From JAQVIJ01 sp041287365 (GTDB lineage: Bacteria; Desulfobacterota; Dissulfuribacteria; Dissulfuribacterales; DYLC01), in contig JBEULL010000012.1 in the NCBI GenBank assembly GCA_041287365.1, forward strand, positions 1-26,926: 26,926 nt of DNA, given 5' to 3'. This document shows positions 6,267 through 15,262 of this stretch, in pieces (position 1 is the stretch's first letter; every line of letters begins with the position of its first letter). The notes beneath the pieces were generated by a model. That model was not told where the DNA came from. It did no database searches and saw only the letters and a list, made by a program, of their open reading frames with translations. The translations under genes were made by a program, and so were the position numbers.

Positions 6267-7625
6267 ATGAAAAAAACCATTTTGATAGTGGAAGACTCCA
6301 AAAAACTGGCGGAACTCTTTGAGGCTGCGCTTTTCACCAACTATCAAGTCATCAAGGCATTGAATCTGAAATCGGCCAAGAATGCACTGAATTTTCACAG
6401 ACCTGACGGAATTTTGTTGGATTTACAACTGCCAGACGGATTCGGTCTGGAACTGATTCCTTTGGCGAAAAGGCAGAGGCCTGACTGCGTAATAGTGGTT
6501 GTCACAGCCTTTGGCAGTATCCAAATGGCTGTGGAGGCAATGCGGCTTGGTGCAGCGGATTTTTTGGAAAAACCAGTGGACATGGAGGCCTTACCCCGAG
6601 TATTCGCCAAACATTTGGCCCTGTTCGAAGAAGATGAACTGGTCTTTGCCTCCAGGGACATGGAGGATGTGCTAACCACAGCCAAACGCATAGCCCCGTT
6701 GCCCTTTCCTGTGCTCATCACAGGAGAAACAGGCGTGGGCAAGGATATGATGGCCAGATTCATACATCGCCGAAGCGGCCGCAAGGAGTTCATTGCCCTG
6801 AACTGTGCCAATCTCACTCCTGAACTAGCGGATTCCATACTCTTCGGTCATATCAAAGGCAGTTTCACCGGCGCCACGGAGACAAAAGAAGGACTTGTGG
6901 CTCAGGCCTCAGGTGGAACCCTGTTTCTGGACGAGCTGTGCGAGCTGCCGCCGGCTGTTCAGGCAAAGCTTCTGCGTTTTTTGGACAGCGGCCGCTACAT
7001 TCCGCTGGGAGGCACCAAGGAGCTTCAAAGCGATGTGCGTATTCTTGCAGCCACCAACCAGGACCCCAAGACAGCAGTGGCAAACGGCCGAATGCGGCAG
7101 GACCTCTATTATCGCCTGGCAGTGATGACTCTGGACATTCAGTCATTGCGTAAACGTATAGAAGACATTCCGCCCCTTATTCAACTACGTCTTTCATATC
7201 TACAAAATATCCTTGGACACGAGGTCACCATATCCCAAGAGGCCATCAATCTACTCACATCCCATGACTTTCCTGGGAATGTGCGAGAACTCTTTAACCT
7301 GCTGGACCGAGCGGCCGCAATGTCCCATGGCGCAATTACGCCCGAATTTCTGGCTAATTACATTAAAAAAGCCGAAGTACCAGGAAATGCACATACAGGG
7401 AACACGTCAAACAGGAATGTGGACAACGATGAAATAAACGGCTCCAAAACCTTTTCCGAGCCGACCCTCTTCAGTCAAACTCGAAAAAACACCGAGGAAC
7501 AGGAAAGAAAACTCATTCAAGATGCCTTGTCCGCCACTCGATACAACAAGGCCGCTGCGGCAAGATTGCTGGGAGTGAGCTATAAGACCCTTCTAAATAA
7601 GCTCAAAAGATATGAAATGTTGTAA
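6267..7625 (+). CDS. NtrC-family sigma54-dependent response regulator
   Basis: This two-component transcription activator of 452 residues has the complete three-domain layout. Residues 1-120 are a receiver with acidic pair ED at 9-10, phospho-accepting Asp52 (LLDLQLPDG), Thr80 and Lys102. Residues ~130-365 are the AAA+ domain: Walker A GETGVGKD (153-160), the sigma54-contact loop GSFTGA (198-203, a tolerated variant of GAFTGA), and Walker B GGTLFLDE (216-223). Residues ~405-452 are a Fis-type helix-turn-helix (YNKAAAARLLGVSYKTLLNK). When phosphorylated it should activate RNA polymerase-sigma54 at distant promoters. No kinase gene touches it, so it is an orphan here. The gene ends in a rho-independent terminator and is not part of the secDF run. 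Confidence 0.96.
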   Translation: MKKTILIVEDSKKLAELFEAALFTNYQVIKALNLKSAKNALNFHRPDGILLDLQLPDGFGLELIPLAKRQRPDCVIVVVTAFGSIQMAVEAMRLGAADFLEKPVDMEALPRVFAKHLALFEEDELVFASRDMEDVLTTAKRIAPLPFPVLITGETGVGKDMMARFIHRRSGRKEFIALNCANLTPELADSILFGHIKGSFTGATETKEGLVAQASGGTLFLDELCELPPAVQAKLLRFLDSGRYIPLGGTKELQSDVRILAATNQDPKTAVANGRMRQDLYYRLAVMTLDIQSLRKRIEDIPPLIQLRLSYLQNILGHEVTISQEAINLLTSHDFPGNVRELFNLLDRAAAMSHGAITPEFLANYIKKAEVPGNAHTGNTSNRNVDNDEINGSKTFSEPTLFSQTRKNTEEQERKLIQDALSATRYNKAAAARLLGVSYKTLLNKLKRYEML

Positions 7626-7649
7626 ATAACCTAAAAAATCAATTCAATT

Positions 7650-7674
7650 CAGTGAATAACGTTCACTGTTTTTT
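7650..7674 (+). terminator. Rho-independent terminator after the NtrC-type regulator
   Basis: CAGTGAA (7650-7656) pairs perfectly with TTCACTG (7662-7668) around a 5-nt loop, followed by six Ts. It lies 25 nt after the stop codon and separates the regulator from secDF. Confidence 0.85.
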
Positions 7675-7684
7675 CGCTTTTTTC

Positions 7685-7713
7685 TTGCAAAATTTGTTCT
7701 ATGTGACTATTTA
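7685..7713 (+). promoter_or_regulatory. Candidate promoter for the secDF operon
   Basis: TTGCAA (7685-7690), a 17-nt gap and TATTTA (7708-7713) lie ahead of secDF and just after the terminator, where a promoter is expected. Both hexamers fit the consensus poorly, so this is a placement-based guess. Confidence 0.35.
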
Positions 7714-7751
7714 TTCCATCACATCTCAAGTTTAGTGTAGCGAGGTTTAAT

Positions 7752-10397
7752 ATGTCAAAAATATTACGCTGGAAATTCACGTTATTGGCCGGTCTCATCG
7801 CACTGGCCTGTCTCCTGGTATATCCGTCGTTTCTAAAGGAAACTCCAGACTGGTTCAAGAAATATGTCATGGCAGAAGGATTGAAGCTGGGCCTCGACCT
7901 TCAGGGCGGTATTCATCTGATTCTACGCGTGGATGTGAACCAGGCGGTCAAAAACTATCAGGAGATGGCGGCACGGGATTTCAAGGATACGGCGGCACGC
8001 AAACAGATAACCCTGGTCAGAAAACAGACAGCGCCCGATGTCCTGCAATTTCTGCTTCCAAATCCGGAGGCCCTGAACAAGACCAAAGAACTGCTCAAGA
8101 GTGAATTCCCATCCCTCGAAATCGTAAAAGAGGAAACGGAAGGCAACTTTCCGGTACTGACCCTCAAGCTCGCTCAGTCCGAAGAGAACAACATTCGCAA
8201 AAATTCCGTGGCCCAATCCCTTGAGATCATTCGTAACCGCATAGACCAGTTCGGTGTATCCGAGCCTGTAATCGTTCGACAGGGCGATGAAAACATCGTC
8301 GTTCAGCTCCCCGGCGTAAAAGACCCTGAAAGGGCCATAAAGCTCATCGGCCAGACAGCACAACTGGAATTCAAGATGGTGGACGATGCGGCCTCCATAG
8401 ACCTCATGAAGCTCACGGCAGATGCCATAAAGGAGGGCAGACTCCCTGCAGATTACGACTCCAAGGCCCTGAATGCGGCCTTGAGGCCGTTTCTGCCCAA
8501 GGATGACGAGGCCGCCGTAATGAAAGAAAAGGACAACAAGACCGGCAAGGAGGCCAAGAGGCCCATTTTACTCAAGGCAAAGGCGGTCATGACCGGCGAT
8601 TCCATCAAGACCGCCATGGTGCAGATCGGAGGACAATACAACGAACCCTATGTGGCCATGGAGATGAACAGCCAGGGCGCACGCCTGTTCGAGCGGGTCA
8701 CACAAGAAAACGTTGGCAAACGCCTGGCCATCGTGCTGGACGGCGTGGTGCGCTCTGCCCCTGTAATACGTGAAAAGATCGGCGGTGGTCATGCCCAGAT
8801 CACGGGCTCCTTTACACCAGCCGAGGCCTCCGACCTGGCCATCGTACTGCGTGCCGGCGCCTTGCCTGCACCGGTTCAGATCATACAAAATATCACGGTA
8901 GGGCCGTCTCTCGGCAAGGACTCCATTCAAAAGGGCCTAATGGCAGGCATCATCGGAGCAGCAGCGGTCATGCTCTTCATGGTGATCTATTACAGGCTTT
9001 CAGGCTTTATTGCAGATGTTGCCGTTATGCTCAACATACTCTTGCTGATGGCCGCCATGGCCCTGTTCCATGCCACTCTTACCCTTCCAGGCATAGCCGG
9101 TATCATCCTGACCATCGGTATGGGCGTTGACTCCAATGTTCTGATCTTCGAACGAATGCGTGAGGAAAAGGCCCTGGGCAAACCCATCAAGGCCCTGATA
9201 GACGGCGGCTATGACAAGGCATTCTGGACCATCGTGGATGCCCACGTCACCACTCTCATCACGGCATTCGCCCTGTTCCTGTTCGGCACAGGCCCCATCA
9301 AGGGCTTTGCCGTGACCCTCTCCGTTGGTATCATCATCAACCTGTTTACAGCCATCTTCGGCACACGCGTGGTCTATGACTGGATGTTGAGCAAAGGCTC
9401 CATAAAAGACATTCACTTTCTTCAGATACTGCACGGCACAAGCATTCGCTTCATCGAACGCAGGAACATAGCCTTTGGAGTCTCAGGGGCATTTTGCCTT
9501 TTGGGGCTGTGGGCATTTCTGCAGATCGCCTTGGGCACGGCCAATCTGGGCGTGGATTTCTCGGGCGGCACCATGGTTCAGTACAGGTCTGAAAAACCAT
9601 TCCATCTGGACGAAGTCAGAAAGGCGGTGGAATCCATACACCTGGAAGGCTATACCCTTCAGGATGTGCCTGGTGAAAACATCTTCATTTTAAGGCACAA
9701 ACAGTCCTCCACTAGTGTAAGCAATGTAGAAAACCTGGTCTCTGAAGCCCTTTCCAAGACCCTGCCGGACAACAAATTTACTGTGGAGAGCAAGTCAGAA
9801 ATAGGTTCATCGGTGAGCAGTGAGCTCAAAAGCAAGGCCATCATATCTATCGCCATCTCACTTCTGGGCATTCTCGCATACATTGCCTTCAGATTCGACT
9901 TCAGCTTCGGTGTGGCAGCGGCCATTGCCACTCTCCACGATGTGATATTGGTATTAGGTTTGGTATATCTCATGAATCTGGAGATATCCCTGCTCATAGT
10001 CACAGCCCTTCTGACCCTGGCAGGCTACTCCCTGACGGATACGGTTGTAGTATTTGACAGGATTCGCGAAAACATCCACAAACACAAGAAGCTCTCCTTT
10101 GCCGAGATAATTAATTTGAGCGTAAACGAGATGCTGTCTCGAACCATCATAGCCAGCGGCACCACATTCATGACGATTCTGGCGCTCCTGTTCTTCGGCG
10201 GAGTGGTGATTCGAGACTTTGCCCTGACTTTGTTCTGGGGCGTAATAATAGGCACATACTCCTCCATCTTCGTTGCAAGCCCCATAATATATCTGTGGCA
10301 CAAGGGTAAAACACCCATGATAGAGGCCACAGCTCAAAAGATTGTGGCCATACACGGACCCATCAATGCAGCACAGGGCGCCAATCCAAAACGGTAA
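7752..10397 (+). CDS. secDF: Protein translocase subunit SecDF (single-chain fusion)
   Basis: This membrane protein uses the proton gradient to help pull exported proteins out of SecYEG. At 881 residues it is SecD and SecF in one chain. The SecD part has TM1 at about 8-28, the D1 motif LGLDLQGGIHLIL, the first periplasmic domain ending near LPGVKDPERA, and the TM4 motif GMGVDSNVLIFERMREE with the proton-relay Asp. A cytoplasmic linker near 545-565 leads into SecF: its first TM, NLGVDFSGGTMVQ, and the SecF counterpart SLTDTVVVFDRIREN. Both halves look complete, about 12 TM in all. The ATG has GAGG about 7 nt upstream. It is the first gene of the long plus-strand run, and murA starts 6 nt after it. 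No yajC is seen upstream. Confidence 0.97.
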   Translation: MSKILRWKFTLLAGLIALACLLVYPSFLKETPDWFKKYVMAEGLKLGLDLQGGIHLILRVDVNQAVKNYQEMAARDFKDTAARKQITLVRKQTAPDVLQFLLPNPEALNKTKELLKSEFPSLEIVKEETEGNFPVLTLKLAQSEENNIRKNSVAQSLEIIRNRIDQFGVSEPVIVRQGDENIVVQLPGVKDPERAIKLIGQTAQLEFKMVDDAASIDLMKLTADAIKEGRLPADYDSKALNAALRPFLPKDDEAAVMKEKDNKTGKEAKRPILLKAKAVMTGDSIKTAMVQIGGQYNEPYVAMEMNSQGARLFERVTQENVGKRLAIVLDGVVRSAPVIREKIGGGHAQITGSFTPAEASDLAIVLRAGALPAPVQIIQNITVGPSLGKDSIQKGLMAGIIGAAAVMLFMVIYYRLSGFIADVAVMLNILLLMAAMALFHATLTLPGIAGIILTIGMGVDSNVLIFERMREEKALGKPIKALIDGGYDKAFWTIVDAHVTTLITAFALFLFGTGPIKGFAVTLSVGIIINLFTAIFGTRVVYDWMLSKGSIKDIHFLQILHGTSIRFIERRNIAFGVSGAFCLLGLWAFLQIALGTANLGVDFSGGTMVQYRSEKPFHLDEVRKAVESIHLEGYTLQDVPGENIFILRHKQSSTSVSNVENLVSEALSKTLPDNKFTVESKSEIGSSVSSELKSKAIISIAISLLGILAYIAFRFDFSFGVAAAIATLHDVILVLGLVYLMNLEISLLIVTALLTLAGYSLTDTVVVFDRIRENIHKHKKLSFAEIINLSVNEMLSRTIIASGTTFMTILALLFFGGVVIRDFALTLFWGVIIGTYSSIFVASPIIYLWHKGKTPMIEATAQKIVAIHGPINAAQGANPKR

Positions 10398-10403
10398 CAC
10401 TCT

Positions 10404-11690
10404 ATGGAACAACTGGTCATAGAAGGCGGCCACAGCCTGAAAGGCGCCATTCGAATCAGTGGCGCCAAGAATGCCGCACTGCCAGTGCTGGCCGCCACCC
10501 TGCTCACACCAGGTAAGTTCACCATTACAAATCTCCCTGATTTGAGGGATATCCGCACCTTTTTGAATCTATTGGCAGGTTTGGGAATAAATGTCTCGTC
10601 ATTCTTGAAAGAAGACCCTGAAAAAGACCGCGGTGTCCTGCTTGACACCACAACAATCTCAAATCATGAGGCTGCTTACGACCTGGTCCGCACCATGCGG
10701 GCATCGGTTCTGATATTGGGGCCGCTTCTGGCACGCACAGGCACAGCCCGCATCTCTCTGCCCGGTGGCTGCGCCATCGGCGCAAGACCCATAGACTTTC
10801 ATCTCAAAGGTCTGGAACGCATGGGCGCCAGACTCACGCTCAAGGCCGGTTATGTGGAGGCAAAGGCATCCAGACTCACAGGCACCGAGATATATTTCGA
10901 TGTGCCATCCGTCACAGGTACGGAAAATCTCATGATGGCGGCCTCCCTTGCGCGAGGCAAGACCCTTCTGAAGAATGCTGCACGAGAACCGGAGGTCGTC
11001 ACCTTAGGCCAGATGCTTCAGGCCATGGGTGCTAAAATCACAGGGCTCGGCTCATCCGTTATCGAAATCGAAGGCGTAAAGGAACTGAAGGCCATAGAAT
11101 GGCGTATCATTCCGGATCGCATAGAAACAGGGACATACCTCATGGCAGTGGCCGCTGCAGGCGGAGAACTCAGGCTTCAGAATGCCTGTCCTGAATATCT
11201 GGAGGCTGTCATCGCCAAATTGAGAGAGATCGGAATGGAGATTGAGCAAAAAGACCAGATACTCTGGGTACGCCGCAAACGCAGACTCAAGAGTGCGGAT
11301 GTGACCACTATGCCATATCCCGGCTTTCCCACAGACCTGCAAGCCCAATTCATGCTGTTGATGGCCACAGCAGACGGTCTGAGCGTAATAACCGAAACCA
11401 TCTTCGAGAACCGATTCATGCACGTTCCAGAGCTCAATCGCCTGGGAGCAGACATTCGTATCGAGGGTAAAAGCGCCATTGTGCGTGGAGTCAAGGAACT
11501 CATAGGAGCGCCTGTCATGGCCACAGACCTTCGAGCCAGCGCATGTCTGGTGCTGGCAGGCCTGGCGGCTCGCGGCAAAACCACTGTATCCCGCATATAT
11601 CACCTGGATCGTGGGTATGAACACATGGAAAAGAAGCTGGCTGGTGTTCAGGCACGCATAGAGCGCATTCGCACTGAAATGCCATATTGA
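10404..11690 (+). CDS. murA: UDP-N-acetylglucosamine 1-carboxyvinyltransferase MurA
   Basis: MurA transfers enolpyruvate from PEP to UDP-GlcNAc, the first committed step of peptidoglycan synthesis, in the cytoplasm. At 428 residues it has the normal family length. It shows the substrate-binding GAKNAALP (Lys22, Asn23), the active-site loop PGGCAIGARP with the PEP-binding Cys123, and the C-terminal RASACLVLAGLAARG and HLDRGYEHMEKKL blocks. Because the loop cysteine is present rather than Asp, the enzyme is of the fosfomycin-sensitive type (inferred from family knowledge). It lies 6 nt after secDF and 22 nt before moaA, so probably shares their transcript. Confidence 0.97.
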   Translation: MEQLVIEGGHSLKGAIRISGAKNAALPVLAATLLTPGKFTITNLPDLRDIRTFLNLLAGLGINVSSFLKEDPEKDRGVLLDTTTISNHEAAYDLVRTMRASVLILGPLLARTGTARISLPGGCAIGARPIDFHLKGLERMGARLTLKAGYVEAKASRLTGTEIYFDVPSVTGTENLMMAASLARGKTLLKNAAREPEVVTLGQMLQAMGAKITGLGSSVIEIEGVKELKAIEWRIIPDRIETGTYLMAVAAAGGELRLQNACPEYLEAVIAKLREIGMEIEQKDQILWVRRKRRLKSADVTTMPYPGFPTDLQAQFMLLMATADGLSVITETIFENRFMHVPELNRLGADIRIEGKSAIVRGVKELIGAPVMATDLRASACLVLAGLAARGKTTVSRIYHLDRGYEHMEKKLAGVQARIERIRTEMPY

Positions 11691-11712
11691 TAGCCGCATA
11701 GAAGGACATTTT

Positions 11713-12756
11713 ATGATGCTTTCAGATGACTTGGGCAGAAATATCACATATCTTCGCGTATCTGTGACAGATCGCTGTAATCTTCAGTGTTTTTATTGCT
11801 CTTCACCTGACAAGACCTCATCGCAAGGCACTCAAGACTGTGCGGAAACATGCCGGTTTCTACCGATGGAAGAGCTGCTCACAGATGCCGAGATACTGCG
11901 CGTGGTGAAGACGTTTTCAAAACTCGGAGTACAGAAGATTCGACTCACCGGAGGCGAACCGCTTTTGCGCCCGAACCTGGCCGATATAGTTCAGTCCATC
12001 TCACAGATTCCATCCATCACCGACATATCCCTTACCACAAACGGCATATTCCTGCTAAATCAGGCTCAAGCACTGAAAGATGCCGGCATAAAGCGCCTAA
12101 ACATCAGCCTGGACACATTGCAGCCCGAAAGATACAAGACCATCACGGGCCATGACGAATTTCAGAGGGTGTGGGACGGCATCCTGCACTGCCTGGACAT
12201 GGGCTTTTCTCCTGTCAAGCTGAACGTGGTCATGATAAAAGGTGTAAACGACGATGAGCTCATAGACCTGGCCGCTCTTACTCTGAAATGGCCGGTGCAG
12301 GTGCGCTTCATCGAATTTATGCCCATAGGCCGATACACCAGCTGGAATACATCCAAACATCTCTCCTGCGATGAAATGAAACGCCGCATTCAAGAGAGCA
12401 TAGGGCAACTGGATTCTGTAACCCAAGGCAAAAACGCAGGCCCGGCAGAGGTATTTGCCCTTACAAACGCCCTTGGAAACCTGGGCTTCATCAGCCCCAT
12501 CAGCCGCCACTTCTGCGCCACATGCAATCGAGTGCGCCTGACCGCGGACGGCCACATAAGACTCTGTCTGTTCTCGGACAACGAACTGGACCTCAAGGCC
12601 GCCATGAGAAACGGCATCTCCGATGACGAACTGACAAAACTTTTACAGGATACCATACGCCGTAAACCTGCCGGGCTGGACAAGTCCATCGAAGGCGGAA
12701 CGGAAACCGGCGCAGCACCTTCCTGCCGGCGCCGTATGTCCACAATAGGAGGATAG
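11713..12756 (+). CDS. moaA: GTP 3',8-cyclase MoaA (molybdenum cofactor biosynthesis)
   Basis: This radical-SAM enzyme, with MoaC, turns GTP into cyclic pyranopterin monophosphate, the first step of molybdopterin synthesis. The 347 residues carry both iron-sulfur sites: CNLQCFYC (Cys22, Cys26, Cys29) for SAM, and the C-terminal FCATCNRVRL with a third Cys in IRLCLF. LTGGEPLLR follows the first cluster, and the protein ends in Gly-Gly, as active MoaA must. Odd point: the loop after the first cluster is longer than usual and holds two extra cysteines (Cys43 and Cys47). AAGGA lies about 8 nt before the ATG, and fabD starts 4 nt after the stop. With mobB at 23823 it indicates use of Mo or W enzymes. 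Confidence 0.96.
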   Translation: MMLSDDLGRNITYLRVSVTDRCNLQCFYCSSPDKTSSQGTQDCAETCRFLPMEELLTDAEILRVVKTFSKLGVQKIRLTGGEPLLRPNLADIVQSISQIPSITDISLTTNGIFLLNQAQALKDAGIKRLNISLDTLQPERYKTITGHDEFQRVWDGILHCLDMGFSPVKLNVVMIKGVNDDELIDLAALTLKWPVQVRFIEFMPIGRYTSWNTSKHLSCDEMKRRIQESIGQLDSVTQGKNAGPAEVFALTNALGNLGFISPISRHFCATCNRVRLTADGHIRLCLFSDNELDLKAAMRNGISDDELTKLLQDTIRRKPAGLDKSIEGGTETGAAPSCRRRMSTIGG

Positions 12757-12760
12757 ATTC

Positions 12761-13711
12761 ATGCATTCCAATGTGATATTCGTATTTCCAGGCCAGGGCT
12801 CTCAGTATGTGGGAATGGCCAAAGACTTCTATGACAATATGCCGGAGGCCAAGGAGATATTCGAGCTGGCATCAAATGTGACAGGCCTGAATGTCACGGA
12901 ACTCTGTCTCGAAGGCCCCCTGGAAGAACTCACTCGAACATCCAATCTGCAACCGTGTCTCACCGCGGTGGAGATGGTCTGCGCAGTGGCCATGATGCAA
13001 CACGGAGTGTCTCCTGTGGCAGTAGCCGGTCACAGCCTCGGTGAATATGCCGCCCTATGGGTAGCCGGTGTTCTTGGCATCGAAGACACGCTGCGCCTCG
13101 TGCACATGCGAGGCAGGCTCATGGAAGAGGCAGGGTCAGGCGCCTTCGGGGCCATGGCCGCTGTCATCGGTCTGGACAAAAACGCACTGGAAACCATGAT
13201 AGCTCCCTTACAGAAAGAAGGCGTGATCAGCCTTGCCAATCACAACAGTCCTGAGCAGATCGTGGTCACAGGAGAGGCGCATCTGATCAACCGACTTGTG
13301 CAGCAGATCAAGGCCGAGACCAAGGCCAAGGCCGTTCCGCTCAAGGTTGCCGGCGCCTTTCACAGCCCGCTCATGAAGACGGCTTCGCTGAAGCTGGCCG
13401 AGGCGTTGCAAGACGTACACTTCAATCCGGCGCGAATCCCTGTTTACTGTAATGTTACCGCTGCTCCTGAGACCGATCCCGTGCGCATTCAGAACCTTCT
13501 CGTAGAGCAGATATACAGTCCTGTCAGGTGGTATGAAACAGTGGTAAACATGGCTGCAAATCACCGGCCGTGCTGTTTCATGGAACTCGGTCCCAAAAAT
13601 GTTCTGTCCAATCTCATCAAAAAATCCCTTCCGGAAGGCGGCTGCACCATCTATCAGATAGAAAATGCAGATGGCATAGAGGCGTTCCTGAACAACGATC
13701 TGCAAAGCTGA
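12761..13711 (+). CDS. fabD: Malonyl-CoA:ACP transacylase FabD
   Basis: FabD moves the malonyl group from CoA to acyl carrier protein for type II fatty acid synthesis. At 316 residues it is of normal size. Key features are FPGQGSQ near 9-15, the nucleophile Ser92 in GHSLGEYAAL, Arg117 in VHMRGRL (binds the malonyl carboxylate), His201 in GAFHSPLM, and the QIVVTGE block. AGGAGG precedes the start, overlapping the end of moaA, which argues for co-transcription. The other fab genes usually next to fabD (fabH, fabG, acpP) are not in the window. Confidence 0.97.
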   Translation: MHSNVIFVFPGQGSQYVGMAKDFYDNMPEAKEIFELASNVTGLNVTELCLEGPLEELTRTSNLQPCLTAVEMVCAVAMMQHGVSPVAVAGHSLGEYAALWVAGVLGIEDTLRLVHMRGRLMEEAGSGAFGAMAAVIGLDKNALETMIAPLQKEGVISLANHNSPEQIVVTGEAHLINRLVQQIKAETKAKAVPLKVAGAFHSPLMKTASLKLAEALQDVHFNPARIPVYCNVTAAPETDPVRIQNLLVEQIYSPVRWYETVVNMAANHRPCCFMELGPKNVLSNLIKKSLPEGGCTIYQIENADGIEAFLNNDLQS

Positions 13712-13715
13712 ACCT

Positions 13716-14705
13716 ATGCAGTCACAGTCTCTCTTCAATCCAAAATCAGAACGTTTAATCCGCCTTCTGGGCAAGGCCGAAAGACCCAGGCTGCTGGTCA
13801 TCGGGGATGTCATGCTGGATCACTTCATCTTCGGAGACGCTGAACGCATCTCGCCGGAAGCGCCTGTACCGGTGGTGAACATGGAAAAAGAAAGCTGGAT
13901 TCTTGGAGGCGCTGCCAATGTAGCCCACAACCTGAGCGCATTGAATGCAGACGTCACACTCTTCGGGCTGGTGGGACAGGACGAGACGGCATGGCGTCTG
14001 CGTTCCATAGCCCATGACACCGGCATAGACGTAAGCCTTTTTGCAGATGCAGACCGTCCCACCACCATCAAAATCCGCATTCTGGCAAGGGGTCAGCAGA
14101 TGCTGCGGGTGGATAACGAGAGCCGCAGCAAGATCGGTGCGGAACTCACCACGGTTGTAATGGAACGGCTGAAAGCGCTTCCCCCGCTGAATGTGGTGTT
14201 GGTCTCCGACTATGCAAAGGGCTTCATCACTCATGAACTGATGCAGGCGGTGCTGCATGCGGCACGCAGAATGAACGCACCTGTGCTGGTGGATCCAAAA
14301 CCAGCTAATGCAGACTGTTATAAAGGCGCCTATCTCGTGACTCCCAATCTCAAAGAGGCGGAGGAGATGTCCGGCATTCGCATAACGGATATTGCCTCGG
14401 CACAGAGGGCCGGCAGGCTAATTCAAGACAAACTCCAGGTCGGCGCGGTGCTTGTAACTATGGGGGCGAAGGGCATGGTGCTGTATGTCAAAGAAGATAG
14501 ATGGATTCATCTTCCTACCATGGCCAGAGAGGTCTTCGATGTCACAGGCGCCGGAGACACCGTCATAGCGGTTCTGGCATGGGCATTGGCCCAAGGCGCT
14601 GAGATGGAAGAGGCGGCGTATCTCGCCAATGTGGCGGCAGGCATAGTGGTGGCCAAGGTAGGCACAGCCACCATTTCCATTCAGGAGCTGGCGCAGACGC
14701 TGTGA
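13716..14705 (+). CDS. rfaE1: D-glycero-beta-D-manno-heptose-7-phosphate kinase (HldA/RfaE1)
   Basis: This PfkB-family kinase phosphorylates heptose 7-phosphate at C1 on the way to ADP-heptose for the LPS inner core. In 329 residues it shows RISPEAPVPVV, LGGAANVAHNL, DPKPAN, TPNLKEAEEM and the catalytic FDVTGAGDT. It is the kinase alone; the nucleotidyltransferase half found in bifunctional HldE (about 475 residues) is absent, so a separate rfaE2/hldC must lie elsewhere. It starts 4 nt after fabD and its stop overlaps the next start (GTGA). Its presence is the best evidence in the window for a Gram-negative outer membrane with heptose-containing LPS. Confidence 0.94.
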   Translation: MQSQSLFNPKSERLIRLLGKAERPRLLVIGDVMLDHFIFGDAERISPEAPVPVVNMEKESWILGGAANVAHNLSALNADVTLFGLVGQDETAWRLRSIAHDTGIDVSLFADADRPTTIKIRILARGQQMLRVDNESRSKIGAELTTVVMERLKALPPLNVVLVSDYAKGFITHELMQAVLHAARRMNAPVLVDPKPANADCYKGAYLVTPNLKEAEEMSGIRITDIASAQRAGRLIQDKLQVGAVLVTMGAKGMVLYVKEDRWIHLPTMAREVFDVTGAGDTVIAVLAWALAQGAEMEEAAYLANVAAGIVVAKVGTATISIQELAQTL

Positions 14706-15262
14706 GTCAAATCAGAATTCCTTTCAAAGCCCTTTTGATTCACAGCCTTTTGGCCGGAGAAGAGCAGCTGATTCAGGAGGTACTGGCGATTCTGACGGAA
14801 CGATACGGAAAAACGGCCTTTGAAAGCGGTATATTGCCCTTTCATCACACCGATTATTATGAAAAGGAATTCGGCCCAAATCTCAAGCGGCTCTTTGCGG
14901 GTTTTTCCGAACTGGTGCCGCAGGATATCCTGGTGCAGGCCAAACTCTTTGCAATGGAACTGGAACGGCGGTTTTCCTGTAACGGCAAACGGCTGATAAA
15001 CATCGACCCCGGAATTCTGACTCTGGAACGCCTTGTGCTGGCCACGGCCAAGAATTTTACACACAGGATATACCTGGGCCAGGGGGTGTTCGCTGACCTG
15101 ACACTCATCTTTCAGAAGGGCGGATTCAGGCCTCTTCCGTGGACATTTCCTGACTATAAAGCGGACGAGGCCATGGCCCTATGGCATGACTGGCGCAATC
15201 ACTATAAAAAAACTATAAAACAGGGCAAGGCGGAAATAGAATATCAAGGAGGAAATCCATGA
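14702..15262 (+). CDS. DUF4416 family protein
   Basis: This is a 186-residue protein of the uncharacterised DUF4416 family, common in Desulfobacterota and related anaerobes. It starts with GTG in a GTGA overlap with the heptose kinase and ends in an ATGA overlap with yicC, so all three are translationally coupled. Conserved family blocks are HHTDYYEKEFG near 48-58, INIDPGILTLERLVLATAKN in the middle, and IYLGQGVFADLTLIF followed by PLPWTFPDY near the end. No signal peptide or membrane helix is seen. Its constant association with yicC hints at an RNA-related job, but the function is unknown. Confidence 0.9.
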   Translation: MSQIRIPFKALLIHSLLAGEEQLIQEVLAILTERYGKTAFESGILPFHHTDYYEKEFGPNLKRLFAGFSELVPQDILVQAKLFAMELERRFSCNGKRLINIDPGILTLERLVLATAKNFTHRIYLGQGVFADLTLIFQKGGFRPLPWTFPDYKADEAMALWHDWRNHYKKTIKQGKAEIEYQGGNP

